A DNA stretch of 14,020 nucleotides from the NCBI GenBank assembly GCA_002299195.1, contig DBOA01000066.1, positions 1 to 14,020 of the forward strand. Reading direction: 5' to 3'. The notes below the pieces were generated by a model. It ran no database searches and was not told the origin of the DNA. It saw only the letters and a list, made by a program, of their open reading frames with translations. Position numbers and translations under genes: made by a program. The stretch's first letter is position 1, and every line of letters starts with the position of its first letter. Below are positions 1-7,236 of the stretch, piece by piece. The DNA is from Sphingomonadales bacterium UBA658 (GTDB lineage Bacteria; Pseudomonadota; Alphaproteobacteria; Sphingomonadales; Sphingomonadaceae).

Positions 1-69
1 CTTTGGCAGCTGTGCGATTCCCGCAGTCTTGGCAAAGACCGTCTCGAAGTCTACGAACGCGCCAATTAA
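1..69 (+). CDS. ribD: C-terminal end of riboflavin deaminase/reductase RibD (partial)
   Basis: The window opens inside a reading frame that encodes 22 residues and stops with TAA at 67-69. The visible end includes the stretch LGKDRLEVYER, which matches how the reductase domain of RibD commonly ends. RibD deaminates and then reduces the pyrimidine intermediate of riboflavin synthesis. The frame stops 15 bases before the riboflavin synthase start, consistent with a ribD-ribE operon. The call rests on this short tail plus the neighbour; no catalytic residue lies in the window. Confidence 0.7.
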   Translation, partial: LWQLCDSRSLGKDRLEVYERAN

Positions 70-84
70 AGAGGCAAAATATAT

Positions 85-693
85 ATGTTCACAGGTATCA
101 TCACGGACGTTGGCAATATTCGTTCATCCGAACAGCGGGGCGATTTGCGCCTCGTGATTGACTGTGCATATGACATGGACACTGTCGCCATCGGCGCGTC
201 TATCGCCTGTTCCGGCGTTTGCCTGACCGTGGTCGACAAGGGAGAAGGTTGGTTCGCCATTGATGCGTCTGCAGAAACCGTTTCACGCACCCCGGCGGGC
301 ATGTGGGAGGCCGGTACCAAATTGAATCTGGAACGCGCGTTGAAGGTTGGCGATGAATTGGGCGGACATATTGTCACGGGCCATGTCGATGGGGTCGGTC
401 ATATTGTTGGCAGCGAAACCGTGGGCGACAGCTGGAAAGTCACCGTCTCTGCACCGGGCAGCCTAGCGCCTTATATCGCGGCTAAAGGATCGATAACCAT
501 TGATGGCGTGTCGCTGACCGTCAATGACATTGCCGATCAGGCCGATGGCTCGGCGTATTTCATGCTGAACATCATTCCGCACACGGCGCAGATGACGACG
601 TTAGGTACGCTGAGCGCCGGGCGGCAGGTCAATCTGGAGATTGACGTACTCGCCCGGTACTTGAAACGCATGGAAGATATGCGCGCCCGTTAA
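85..693 (+). CDS. ribE: Riboflavin synthase, alpha subunit
   Basis: This 202-residue protein should convert two molecules of 6,7-dimethyl-8-ribityllumazine to riboflavin plus the pyrimidine precursor, the last step of riboflavin synthesis, in the cytosol. It shows the two tandem lumazine-binding barrels of the family. The first begins with the conserved MFTGI and contains GVCLTV at about 44-49. The second contains GGHIVTGHVDGVG at about 93-105 and DGVSLTVND at about 140-148. The C-terminal helix is EIDVLARYLKRM. The length is typical (about 200). The ATG has an AGAGG ribosome site at 70-74, about 10 bases upstream. It directly follows the ribD tail, so co-transcription is likely. The stop codon overlaps that of the convergent DUF1134 gene. 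The symbol ribC is used for this enzyme in some genomes. Confidence 0.96.
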   Translation: MFTGIITDVGNIRSSEQRGDLRLVIDCAYDMDTVAIGASIACSGVCLTVVDKGEGWFAIDASAETVSRTPAGMWEAGTKLNLERALKVGDELGGHIVTGHVDGVGHIVGSETVGDSWKVTVSAPGSLAPYIAAKGSITIDGVSLTVNDIADQADGSAYFMLNIIPHTAQMTTLGTLSAGRQVNLEIDVLARYLKRMEDMRAR

Positions 694-1436
694 AAGGGCA
701 TCCAGCGCTGCTTTTTGGAAAAGCGCATATATCCGACATTGGCGCCCAGCCGAATTCCGGCGCCTACTCTGATAGGAATGAGCACAACATCGCCGCGGCG
801 CAGATAGCTCGCATTGAATCCACCGCCGAGATACGCGACGCCCTCACCGGCGGGATAGCGTTTGTAGATGTCCTCGGTGTCGTAAAGATTGTAGACAAGC
901 ACAAAGGTGCTGCCCCCATTTGCGCCAAGATCGGGTCCAATCGATGGGCCCGTCCAATAGACGGTCTTTTGGCCCTCAATCTTATGATTTAGCGTGCCCG
1001 AGCCGTAACGTAGGCCAAAGACAAATGCGCCACCGCCTTCGCGGCCTACGATGTAACCATTTGGCCGACCCTGCTTTTTCAAAATGTCTTCAATCAGCTT
1101 GCCCAGTCCTTGGGCACTTCTGCCAAAGACGCCTTCAGCCGCGCCAATCAAATCATCTTGCTGATATGTGTCCACGGTCGGGATGGTAGGAGACGCGGAC
1201 GACGTTTCCGGCAATGCTGCGGGGGCGTCTGTCGGAACACCATCTTGAACAGTTGGCGCGGTATCCCCTGCCGGGGCGGTGGCCGGCGGCGGTGTGCCAA
1301 GGTCCGAATCTATGGCATCATTGGGATCGACGGTGTTGATCTGGGCCATCGCCGGCGAAGCGACAAGGGCTCCGGCCGCGAGCAGCATCAGCAAATGATG
1401 TATTGACCGTTTCAGGCCCCTATTGACTGCTATCAT
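690..1436 (-). CDS. DUF1134 (EipA-type) exported envelope protein
   Basis: The protein has 248 residues. A signal peptide covers about residues 1-31: a basic start (R7, K9, R10), a hydrophobic stretch LLMLLAAGALVA, and a likely SPase I site after SPAMA. A low-complexity Pro/Ala/Thr linker follows to about residue 90, then a glycine-rich globular domain to the end, with GREGGGAFVFGLRYG, GPSIGPDLGANG and GAGIRLGANVGYMRF. This matches DUF1134; the Brucella member, EipA, is a periplasmic protein needed for envelope stress resistance (family knowledge). The biochemical activity is unknown. The start is supported by an AAGGA site about 12 bases upstream on the minus strand. It is a single gene convergent with ribE. 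The C-terminus PF is followed by a TAA embedded in the shared TTAA. Confidence 0.88.
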   Translation of the reverse strand: MIAVNRGLKRSIHHLLMLLAAGALVASPAMAQINTVDPNDAIDSDLGTPPPATAPAGDTAPTVQDGVPTDAPAALPETSSASPTIPTVDTYQQDDLIGAAEGVFGRSAQGLGKLIEDILKKQGRPNGYIVGREGGGAFVFGLRYGSGTLNHKIEGQKTVYWTGPSIGPDLGANGGSTFVLVYNLYDTEDIYKRYPAGEGVAYLGGGFNASYLRRGDVVLIPIRVGAGIRLGANVGYMRFSKKQRWMPF

Positions 1437-1584
1437 GCGTATCCCATCCTTTTAAAATCAAGCAACACTGTATAAATCCTCTGGATGAGCCTATGATGAA
1501 CGGCCGACGATGTGCGTTCAGTGCGCGCCAGAGCGACCTTATTTCGTTAATTTTCTTCTTATAACATGCGTGTGTCAATAACCA
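1437..1584. other. Intergenic region upstream of the DUF1134 gene
   Basis: About 150 bases separate the DUF1134 start (minus) from the tRNA-Ser promoter (plus). The DUF1134 promoter must lie here. On the minus strand a TATACA hexamer near 1470 could be a -10 box, but I see no convincing -35 at the right spacing. The stretch at 1535-1562 is A/T-rich. I find no convincing gene here; the short minus-strand frame running through it has no family resemblance. Confidence 0.4.
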
Positions 1585-1613
1585 TTGCAGCCAAATGCAG
1601 GCAACGCTATAGG
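1585..1613 (+). promoter_or_regulatory. Putative sigma70-type promoter of tRNA-Ser
   Basis: TTGCAG at 1585-1590 and TATAGG at 1608-1613 are separated by exactly 17 bases. The -10 box ends 20 bases before the first base of the mature tRNA, giving a short 5' leader of roughly 13 bases. Spacing and position fit a housekeeping promoter for the tRNA gene. Both hexamers depart from consensus at some positions, so this is a prediction. Confidence 0.5.
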
Positions 1614-1633
1614 CCGCGCATGCCAAACGCGCA

Positions 1634-1726
1634 GGAGACGTGGGTGAGTGGCTGAAACCAACGGTTTGCTAAACCGTCGTACTGGTAAATCCGGTACCGA
1701 GGGTTCGAATCCCTCCGTCTCCGCCA
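1634..1726 (+). tRNA. tRNA-Ser (anticodon GCT)
   Basis: A complete class II tRNA can be folded by eye. The acceptor stem GGAGACG (1634-1640) pairs with CGTCTCC (1716-1722), followed by discriminator G and an encoded CCA (1724-1726). The D stem is GGT/ACC (1643-1645/1657-1659). The anticodon stem ACGGT/ACCGT (1661-1665/1673-1677) holds a 7-base loop with anticodon GCT at 1668-1670, reading AGC and AGU serine codons. The long variable arm TACTGG/CCGGTA (1680-1685/1691-1696) is the mark of tRNA-Ser. The T arm GAGGG/CCCTC (1699-1703/1711-1715) encloses TTCGAAT. No intron is present. Confidence 0.98.
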
Positions 1727-1858
1727 AGGCAATTTCACACCATCGCAGGGTTTCAGCATCGGCAATGATTGCCGGAACCATTGCTCGTGCTGCAATGTTA
1801 TGCGCCCCGGCACGCACAACACCACCTCATCCCGCAAATGATATCTGGCTAAACGCGG
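1727..1858. other. Intergenic spacer with two small hairpins between tRNA-Ser and the VOC gene
   Basis: The tRNA (plus) and VOC gene (minus) converge on this spacer, so transcript ends are expected. Two adjacent short inverted repeats are visible: CGGCAA/TTGCCG (1760-1765/1769-1774) and CATTGC/GCAATG (1779-1784/1792-1797). Neither is followed by a T-run on either strand, so calling them intrinsic terminators is weak. No gene is seen here. Confidence 0.3.
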
Positions 1859-2239
1859 TCAGGCGGCGTTAGGACCCATGACAAATGCGTTCAACTTGTT
1901 GCCATCGGGATCGCGGAAATAACCGGCATAGAATCCTTCGCCCCGCGGTCCCGGAGGCCCCTCGCAGGTCCCGCCATTGGCAAGCGCAATGTCGTAAAGC
2001 CGGTGCACCTGATCCTTGTCCCCTGCCTCCAGAGCCACCATCACGCCGTTACCGACGCTCGCTGCATTGCCATCGAACGGTTTCGTGAGGCCAATGCCTG
2101 CTGCACCGCCAGCTTTGCCCCATGCGATAAAGCCATCAAACTCCATCATCCGCGGGGTATCCAACTCCGCACCAATCGCGTCATAAAAAACCGCTGCGCG
2201 CGACAAGTCGTTGGTTCCTAAAGTAACGTATCCAATCAT
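1859..2239 (-). CDS. VOC (glyoxalase/bleomycin-resistance fold) family protein
   Basis: The 126-residue protein has the vicinal oxygen chelate pattern. It starts MIGYVTLGTNDLSRAAVFYDAIG, with the typical 'xDLxRAxxFYxxxLG'-like first module, and ends with YAGYFRDPDGNKLNAF at about 104-119, the usual last strand of the second module. Such proteins are small metal-dependent lyases, dioxygenases or resistance proteins. The substrate cannot be read from sequence, and the sequence does not look like glyoxalase I itself. A strong GGAGGAG site lies about 7 bases before the ATG. It follows the YghU-type gene by 52 bases on the same strand, so it is probably the last gene of a minus-strand unit. A role in thiol or electrophile detoxification would fit the neighbour but is inference. 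Confidence 0.88.
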   Translation of the reverse strand: MIGYVTLGTNDLSRAAVFYDAIGAELDTPRMMEFDGFIAWGKAGGAAGIGLTKPFDGNAASVGNGVMVALEAGDKDQVHRLYDIALANGGTCEGPPGPRGEGFYAGYFRDPDGNKLNAFVMGPNAA

Positions 2240-2291
2240 CGAATCACTCCTCCAAATGATGTGAGAACATTACAAGAACATATTGCAGAAG

Positions 2292-3185
2292 TCAATCTGC
2301 AGCGGCAACCTTATCCTGCGTTTTTGTGTCGAAGTCGCTGGCGTCATGCCGCTCGTGCAGCTGGCTGGCGGGATCACCCATGACGCGATTGACCATGCGT
2401 CCACGCTTCACCGCTGGCCGTTCGGCGATGAGATCAGTCCAGCGGATCACGTTTTTATATTCATGGACCGATAGAAACGCGCCTGCGTCATAAATCAGCC
2501 CTTTAACGAGCGCGCCATACCATGGCCAAATCGCCATATCGGCGATGCTGTATTCGTCGCCAGCCATATAGATGCGGTCGGCAAGGTTGCGGTCCAGCAC
2601 GTCCAGCTGCCGCTTCACCTCCATTGCGAACCGGTCGATGGCATATTCAAATTTGAATGGTGCATAAGCATAAAAATGGCCGAACCCGCCGCCGAGATAC
2701 GGCGCGCTGCCCATTTGCCACATGAGCCAGTTGATCGTTTCTGTCCGTGCATGATGCTCGGTTGGCAGGAAAGCGCCGAACTTTTCAGCAAGATATAAAA
2801 GGATCGCACCCGACTCAAAGACGCGCGTAGGTTCAGGCGTCGAATGGTCGAACAATGCCGGAATTTTGGAGTTGGGATTGGCGTCGACAAAGCCGCTCGA
2901 AAACTGGTTGCCGTCGCGGATATTGACAAGCCACGCGTCATATTCTGCGCCTGTATGGCCAAGCGCGAGTAACTCCTCAAGCATGACAGTCACCTTCACG
3001 CCATTGGGTGTGGCAAGCGAATAAAGTTGCATCGGATGCTTGCCGACGGGGCGTTCCTTGTCATGCGTTGCGCCGGCGATAGGCCGGTTGATATTCGCAA
3101 ACTGCCCGCCGTTTTCGGTATTCCATTCCCAGACCTTAGCTGGCGTGTAATCGGAAAAAGTCTGGGTCATGGATGTGGCTTTCAT
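2292..3185 (-). CDS. yghU: YghU-type glutathione S-transferase (glutathione-dependent disulfide-bond oxidoreductase)
   Basis: The 297-residue protein matches the Nu-class transferase YghU (E. coli form about 288 residues), which reduces disulfides using glutathione. The N-terminal extension carries the family pattern YTPAKVWEW and NINRPIAGAT (13-40). A thioredoxin-like domain follows at about 52-138, with NPNSKIPAL and the glutathione-contacting ESGAILLYLAEKFG at 124-137. The helical C-terminal GST domain spans about 145-265, with GGGFGHFYAY and the helix-capping segment YSIADMAIWPW at 212-222. Two starts are possible: the ATG at 3185, or a second ATG five codons on (3170); neither has a strong ribosome site. 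It lies 37 bases downstream of the aminopeptidase P gene, so the two are probably co-transcribed. The cytosolic location is inferred from the lack of a signal peptide. Confidence 0.93.
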   Translation of the reverse strand: MKATSMTQTFSDYTPAKVWEWNTENGGQFANINRPIAGATHDKERPVGKHPMQLYSLATPNGVKVTVMLEELLALGHTGAEYDAWLVNIRDGNQFSSGFVDANPNSKIPALFDHSTPEPTRVFESGAILLYLAEKFGAFLPTEHHARTETINWLMWQMGSAPYLGGGFGHFYAYAPFKFEYAIDRFAMEVKRQLDVLDRNLADRIYMAGDEYSIADMAIWPWYGALVKGLIYDAGAFLSVHEYKNVIRWTDLIAERPAVKRGRMVNRVMGDPASQLHERHDASDFDTKTQDKVAAAD

Positions 3186-3222
3186 TCGGTGAAATCATAG
3201 GGTGTCGGTGGACAGGCGGGGC

Positions 3223-5025
3223 TTATGATAAAGGCGCGCAAGCCTCATGTGCCCAAGCCAGCGCGTCGCCATCCAGTTGTGGTGCGATAATCGACAGCAC
3301 CTTGGCATGGTAATCATTCCACCAGCGCAGTTCTTCGCCGTTCAACAAGCTGACATCCACCAAGGTCTTGTCAATGGGTGCGAAGGTGAGCGTTTCGAAA
3401 CCGAAATAGCGGCCTTCCGCGCCGGCGATTTCACGTTCTTCGACCAGCACCAGATTTTCGATGCGGATGCCATATTCGCCGGCTTTGTAATAGCCAGGCT
3501 CGTTGGACAGGAACATGCCCGCTTGCAACGGTTCGTCTGTACCAGCCTGACCACCGGAGAATTTCCCAATTCGCTGCGGCCCTTCATGGACGGCAAGGAA
3601 GCTGCCGACGCCGTGGCCTGTGCCGTGTGCGTAATCAAGGCCAGCTTGCCAGAGTGCGGCCCGCGCCATCGTGTCGAGTTGCGCGCCGCGGGTGCCTTCT
3701 GGGAACACCGCCATTGCAAGCGCGATGTGGCCCTTTAACACACGGGTGAAACGATCCTTCATTTCCGCTGTTGGCTGTCCGGGGCCGACCCAGATCGTCC
3801 GGGTTACGTCCGTGGTGCCATCCAGATACTGCCCGCCGCTGTCGACCAGATAGATGCTGTTGGGTTCAATCGCCCGGTTGCTCGCCTCGTCGACCTTGTA
3901 ATGGCAATGCGCCCCATTTGGACCCGTGGCCGAAATCGTGTCGAACGACAGATCGTGCAGCATGCCGGTATCTTGGCGGAAGGATTTCAGCCGCGCCGCA
4001 GCCGACAATTCGTCCAGCCCGCCCTTATGGGCCGTTTCGCCCATCCAATGCAGGAAGCGGCTAAGCGCTGCGCCGTCACGCGCCTGCGCCGCACGATGAC
4101 CGACTTGCTCGACATAGTTTTTAACGGCCTTTGGCAAAATTGTCGGGTCGCGCGCTTCGACGAGCGTTGCCCCGCCATCCTTCAGTGCGCCGAATATCGC
4201 CGCGACGGAACGATCCGGATCCACGGCGATGCGCTTGCCGTTCATGGCTTTCAATGCAGGGACAAACTCCTCCGGGGTGCGCAAGCGCACGGCATTGCCC
4301 AAATGCGCGCGGACGTCATCGCCGACCTTTTCCGGGGTAACAAACAGGTCTGCCGTGCCATCGGCATGGGCGAGCACAAAGCTGAGCGCGACGGGCGTAT
4401 TCGCCACATCGGAGCCACGGACATTCAGGAGCCATGCCACCGAATCGAGCGCAGAAATCACCGTGCTGTCCAAACCATTGGCCGTCAGCCATTCGGCAAC
4501 CGCTGCGCGTTTCTCGGCGCTGCTTTGTCCGGCATAACGGTCGTCATGGACCATGAGCTTGGCGTCGCTTTTGCCGGGCTGGTCCGCCCAAACGGCATCA
4601 ATCGGATTGCTTTTGACCGCGACCAATTCCGCGCCTTTGGCTTTCAACGCCACGGTCGCGCTTTCGACCCAACCCTTGGTATGCACCCATGCGTCATAAC
4701 CAATGCGCGCGCCTGCGGGGGTGTGTTCTTTCAACCAATCAGAAATGCTCGTCTGCGGCACGCCGACATATTGCCAGTTATTGCCGTCCACCTGTTCGCG
4801 CACCTGAAGCGTGTAGCGCCCGTCGGTGAAAATAGCCGCCTCTTCCGACAGAACAACGGCAGAGCCCGCAGACCCGCCAAAGCCCGTAAGCCAGCCAAGA
4901 CGTTGCGCATAGTCCCCGACATATTCGGACATATGTTCATCGCAAATCGGAACGACGAATCCGTCGAGCTGATCTTTTTTCAGTTGGACACGCAAGGCAT
5001 TAAGGCGGGCTTCGTAGGTAGACAT
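3223..5025 (-). CDS. pepP: Aminopeptidase P family Xaa-Pro aminopeptidase (M24B)
   Basis: This 600-residue protein should remove N-terminal residues that precede proline. The length fits the long aminopeptidase P form with two creatinase-like N-terminal domains (about 1-135 and 150-300) before the pita-bread catalytic domain (about 310-535) and a C-terminal extension. All five metal ligands are visible: D395 in VDSGGQY, D406 in TTDVTRT, H471 in HGTGHGVG, E509 in SNEPGYY and E523 in GIRIEN; H480 in AVHEG fits the catalytic histidine. The minus frame stays open 132 codons further upstream, but that part is antisense to the oligopeptidase gene. The start MSTYEARL has a GGAAG site about 7 bases upstream and the usual family N-terminus. 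No signal peptide is present, so it is likely cytosolic. It is divergent from another peptidase gene across 54 bp and heads the minus cluster. The symbol follows family usage; it is much longer than E. coli PepP (about 440). Confidence 0.94.
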   Translation of the reverse strand: MSTYEARLNALRVQLKKDQLDGFVVPICDEHMSEYVGDYAQRLGWLTGFGGSAGSAVVLSEEAAIFTDGRYTLQVREQVDGNNWQYVGVPQTSISDWLKEHTPAGARIGYDAWVHTKGWVESATVALKAKGAELVAVKSNPIDAVWADQPGKSDAKLMVHDDRYAGQSSAEKRAAVAEWLTANGLDSTVISALDSVAWLLNVRGSDVANTPVALSFVLAHADGTADLFVTPEKVGDDVRAHLGNAVRLRTPEEFVPALKAMNGKRIAVDPDRSVAAIFGALKDGGATLVEARDPTILPKAVKNYVEQVGHRAAQARDGAALSRFLHWMGETAHKGGLDELSAAARLKSFRQDTGMLHDLSFDTISATGPNGAHCHYKVDEASNRAIEPNSIYLVDSGGQYLDGTTDVTRTIWVGPGQPTAEMKDRFTRVLKGHIALAMAVFPEGTRGAQLDTMARAALWQAGLDYAHGTGHGVGSFLAVHEGPQRIGKFSGGQAGTDEPLQAGMFLSNEPGYYKAGEYGIRIENLVLVEEREIAGAEGRYFGFETLTFAPIDKTLVDVSLLNGEELRWWNDYHAKVLSIIAPQLDGDALAWAHEACAPLS

Positions 5026-5079
5026 CTTGGACTTCCGTTCATATGGTTGTGCAGACCTTATAAGCGAGGAAGTCTTCTC
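5026..5079. promoter_or_regulatory. Divergent control region between two peptidase genes
   Basis: Only 54 bases separate the aminopeptidase P start (minus) from the oligopeptidase start (plus), so both promoters must overlap here or lie inside the opposing coding sequences. A TATAAG hexamer at 5059-5064 could be a -10 box for the plus gene, but no good -35 lies 16-18 bases before it. The plus-strand ribosome site GAGGA is at 5066-5070. A -10 at 5059-5064 would leave room for only a very short leader. Confidence 0.4.
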
Positions 5080-7236
5080 ATGAAAGCATTGCTCCCACTC
5101 ATTGTTGCGATTGCTGCAATATCCTCGCCTGCATTTGCCCAGAAAGACATTATGACTGAAAAAACCACCGGTGAAATTAAGCCCCCAGTTGCTGAAAAGC
5201 GCCCGCATAGCGCCACGTGGCACGGGGTTATAATTACCGATGATTATCATTGGCTGCGCGATTCGGGTTATCCGACGATCGACGATAAAGAGATACTCGC
5301 GCATCTGAATGCCGAGAACGCTTATTTCGAAGCACAAATGGCACCGCAAGCGCAGCTGACCGAAACGATCTTTCAGGAAATGAAAGGCCGCGTCAAAGAA
5401 GACGACAGCTCGGTCCCGCAAAAGGATGGCGACTATATCTATTGGTCAAAATTCGAAGAAGGCGCGCAATATCGCAAGCATTATCGCAAGGCGGTTGCCG
5501 GCGGTGCCGATCAGCTCATCCTCGACGAAAATATACTCGCCAAGGGCAAGGCCTATTTCCGCCTTGGTGCTGCAGAGATCAGCCCCGATGGCAAAATATT
5601 GGCATATGCGTACGACGATAATGGGTCGGAACGGTTTGACCTGCATTTCCGCAATCTGGAAACCGGCGAAAAATTGCGCGACATCATCCCCGGCACATTG
5701 TCGGGCATTGTATGGTCATCGGATAGCAAAGGCGTTGTCTATGGCCTTGCCAATGAAAACTGGCGCACCGACAATGCATGGTACCACCGTATCGGCGACG
5801 AGCTGACCAAAGCGAAGTTGCTTTATAAAGAACAGGACATCGGTTTTGGCGTTGGTGTCGGTCTGACCGCGCAGGAAGATTGGATTGTCATTGGTACGGG
5901 CGACAATGTCACGAGCGAAGTGCGGCTGGTTCCCGCCAGCGATCCGACTGCAACACCGATCATGGTGTCCCCGCGCAAGACGGGACGCCAATATAGCGTC
6001 GATGTCCGCGATGGTATGCTGTATGTTTTGACCAACGACGATCATGTGAACTTCCGCGTCGCGACCGCCAGCATGAAGGCACCGGGCGATTGGAAAACGT
6101 TGATTGCCGGTTCTGACCGCCATTATTTGACGGGGCTGTCGCTGTTCAAAAATTTCTACGTCACCGAAGGCCGCATCGATGGCCTCGATCAGGTTGAAAT
6201 TCGCGATTATGCGGATGCCAACAAGGTGCAGCCGATCAAATTTCCCGAAGCCAGCTATGATGCGGGCCTTGGCGATAACCCCGAATATGATGTGACGAAG
6301 TTGCGGCTGGGTTATGAATCGATGGTCACGCCCGACACGGTGTTTGATTATCATCTGGCTGATGGCCGCTTGGAAACATTGAAGGTTCAGGAAATCCCCA
6401 GCGGATATGATCCTGCGCAATATGTTACCGAACGCGTGATGATCACGGCGCGCGATGGTGCCAAAGTGCCGGTGTCGATCCTGACCAAAAAGGGTTTCAA
6501 AAAAGACGGCAGCCAGCCGCTGCATCTCTATGCCTATGGCGCCTATGGTTACGCGATGCCGCCGGGCTTTTCGGCCAACCGGCTGTCGATGGTCGACCGC
6601 GGCTTTGCTTATGCCATCGCGCATATTCGCGGCGGTGATGACCTTGGTTATCAATGGTATTTGGACGGCAAGCTGACCAAGCGGACCAACACGTTCAACG
6701 ATTTTGTCGATGCGGCGAAAGGCCTGATCGATTTGGGCTTCACCGGCAAAGGCAAAGTGACCGCAAGCGGCGGTTCGGCTGGCGGTGAATTGATGGGCGC
6801 GGTGGTCAATCAGGCACCTGAATTATTTGGCGCCGTCGTCAGCCATGTGGCCTTTGTCGATGTGCTCAACACCATGCTCGACAAGGATCTGCCGCTGACG
6901 CCGGGCGAATGGCCCGAATGGGGCAACCCAATCACCGACAAGGCGGCGTTTGACTATATCCGCAGCTATAGCCCCTATGACAACGTCGCGGCAAAGGCTT
7001 ACCCGCCAATGCTCTGGACCGCTGGATTGAATGATCCGCGCGTGACCTATTGGGAACCCGCCAAGATGGTCGCCAAGCTGCGCGATATGAAGACCGACGA
7101 CAATGTCCTGCTGCTCAAAACCAACATGGGTGCTGGCCATGGCGGCAAGTCTGGACGCTTCGAGCGGTTGCGCGAAAATGCCGAAGAGGCCGCGTTCATC
7201 ATCTGGCAAATGGGGATGGCATCATCACAAAAGTGA
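5080..7236 (+). CDS. ptrB: Oligopeptidase B-type S9 serine peptidase with signal peptide
   Basis: The 718-residue protein belongs to the S9 prolyl oligopeptidase family and looks most like oligopeptidase B, which cuts short peptides after Arg/Lys. An N-terminal beta-propeller (about 60-440) precedes the alpha/beta hydrolase domain. The triad is visible: S566 in GGSAGGELMG, D652 in GLNDPRV and H687 in GAGHGGKSGR. The segment DLPLTPGEWPEWGNP (about 603-617) is PtrB-like. Residues 1-20 form a signal peptide with a hydrophobic core and likely cleavage after SPAFA, so a periplasmic enzyme is predicted; classic PtrB is cytosolic. The start has a GAGGA site 9 bases upstream. A second ATG at 5152 (M25) could give an unexported form, with a weak ribosome site. 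The frame is open far upstream, but that is antisense to pepP. The stop overlaps the next gene. Confidence 0.93.
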   Translation: MKALLPLIVAIAAISSPAFAQKDIMTEKTTGEIKPPVAEKRPHSATWHGVIITDDYHWLRDSGYPTIDDKEILAHLNAENAYFEAQMAPQAQLTETIFQEMKGRVKEDDSSVPQKDGDYIYWSKFEEGAQYRKHYRKAVAGGADQLILDENILAKGKAYFRLGAAEISPDGKILAYAYDDNGSERFDLHFRNLETGEKLRDIIPGTLSGIVWSSDSKGVVYGLANENWRTDNAWYHRIGDELTKAKLLYKEQDIGFGVGVGLTAQEDWIVIGTGDNVTSEVRLVPASDPTATPIMVSPRKTGRQYSVDVRDGMLYVLTNDDHVNFRVATASMKAPGDWKTLIAGSDRHYLTGLSLFKNFYVTEGRIDGLDQVEIRDYADANKVQPIKFPEASYDAGLGDNPEYDVTKLRLGYESMVTPDTVFDYHLADGRLETLKVQEIPSGYDPAQYVTERVMITARDGAKVPVSILTKKGFKKDGSQPLHLYAYGAYGYAMPPGFSANRLSMVDRGFAYAIAHIRGGDDLGYQWYLDGKLTKRTNTFNDFVDAAKGLIDLGFTGKGKVTASGGSAGGELMGAVVNQAPELFGAVVSHVAFVDVLNTMLDKDLPLTPGEWPEWGNPITDKAAFDYIRSYSPYDNVAAKAYPPMLWTAGLNDPRVTYWEPAKMVAKLRDMKTDDNVLLLKTNMGAGHGGKSGRFERLRENAEEAAFIIWQMGMASSQK

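Noticed and set aside
1420..1626. 68-codon minus-strand frame upstream of the DUF1134 gene
   Set aside because: It overlaps the DUF1134 start region and the tRNA promoter, with no ribosome site or family resemblance.
1575..1837. Minus-strand open frames across tRNA-Ser, reading ETEGFEPSVPDLPVRRFSK in one frame and RRRRDSNPRYRIYQYDGLAN in another
   Set aside because: These are the well-known spurious translations of the antisense strand of tRNA-Ser; the tRNA explains every base of the apparent conservation.
1634..3185. tRNA-Ser followed by VOC and GST genes as a possible integrated island
   Set aside because: There is no integrase, no repeat of the tRNA 3' end was seen downstream, and no evident change in base composition; the genes look like normal chromosomal content.
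3901..5079. 393-codon in-frame upstream extension of the oligopeptidase B frame, antisense to pepP
   Set aside because: The pepP product on the other strand has full family similarity and all metal ligands. The extension has no recognisable domain, and the signal peptide and ribosome site mark the true start at 5080. Long antisense frames arise easily at this GC content.
5026..5421. 132-codon upstream extension of the aminopeptidase P frame, antisense to the start of ptrB
   Set aside because: It lies wholly over the ptrB start region and the divergent spacer, has no family similarity, and MSTYEARL with its GGAAG site is the expected N-terminus.
5716..6654. 312-codon minus-strand frame inside ptrB
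   Set aside because: It is antisense to the well-supported propeller and hydrolase region of ptrB; its translation shows no domain and an excess of Arg, His and Ile typical of shadow frames.
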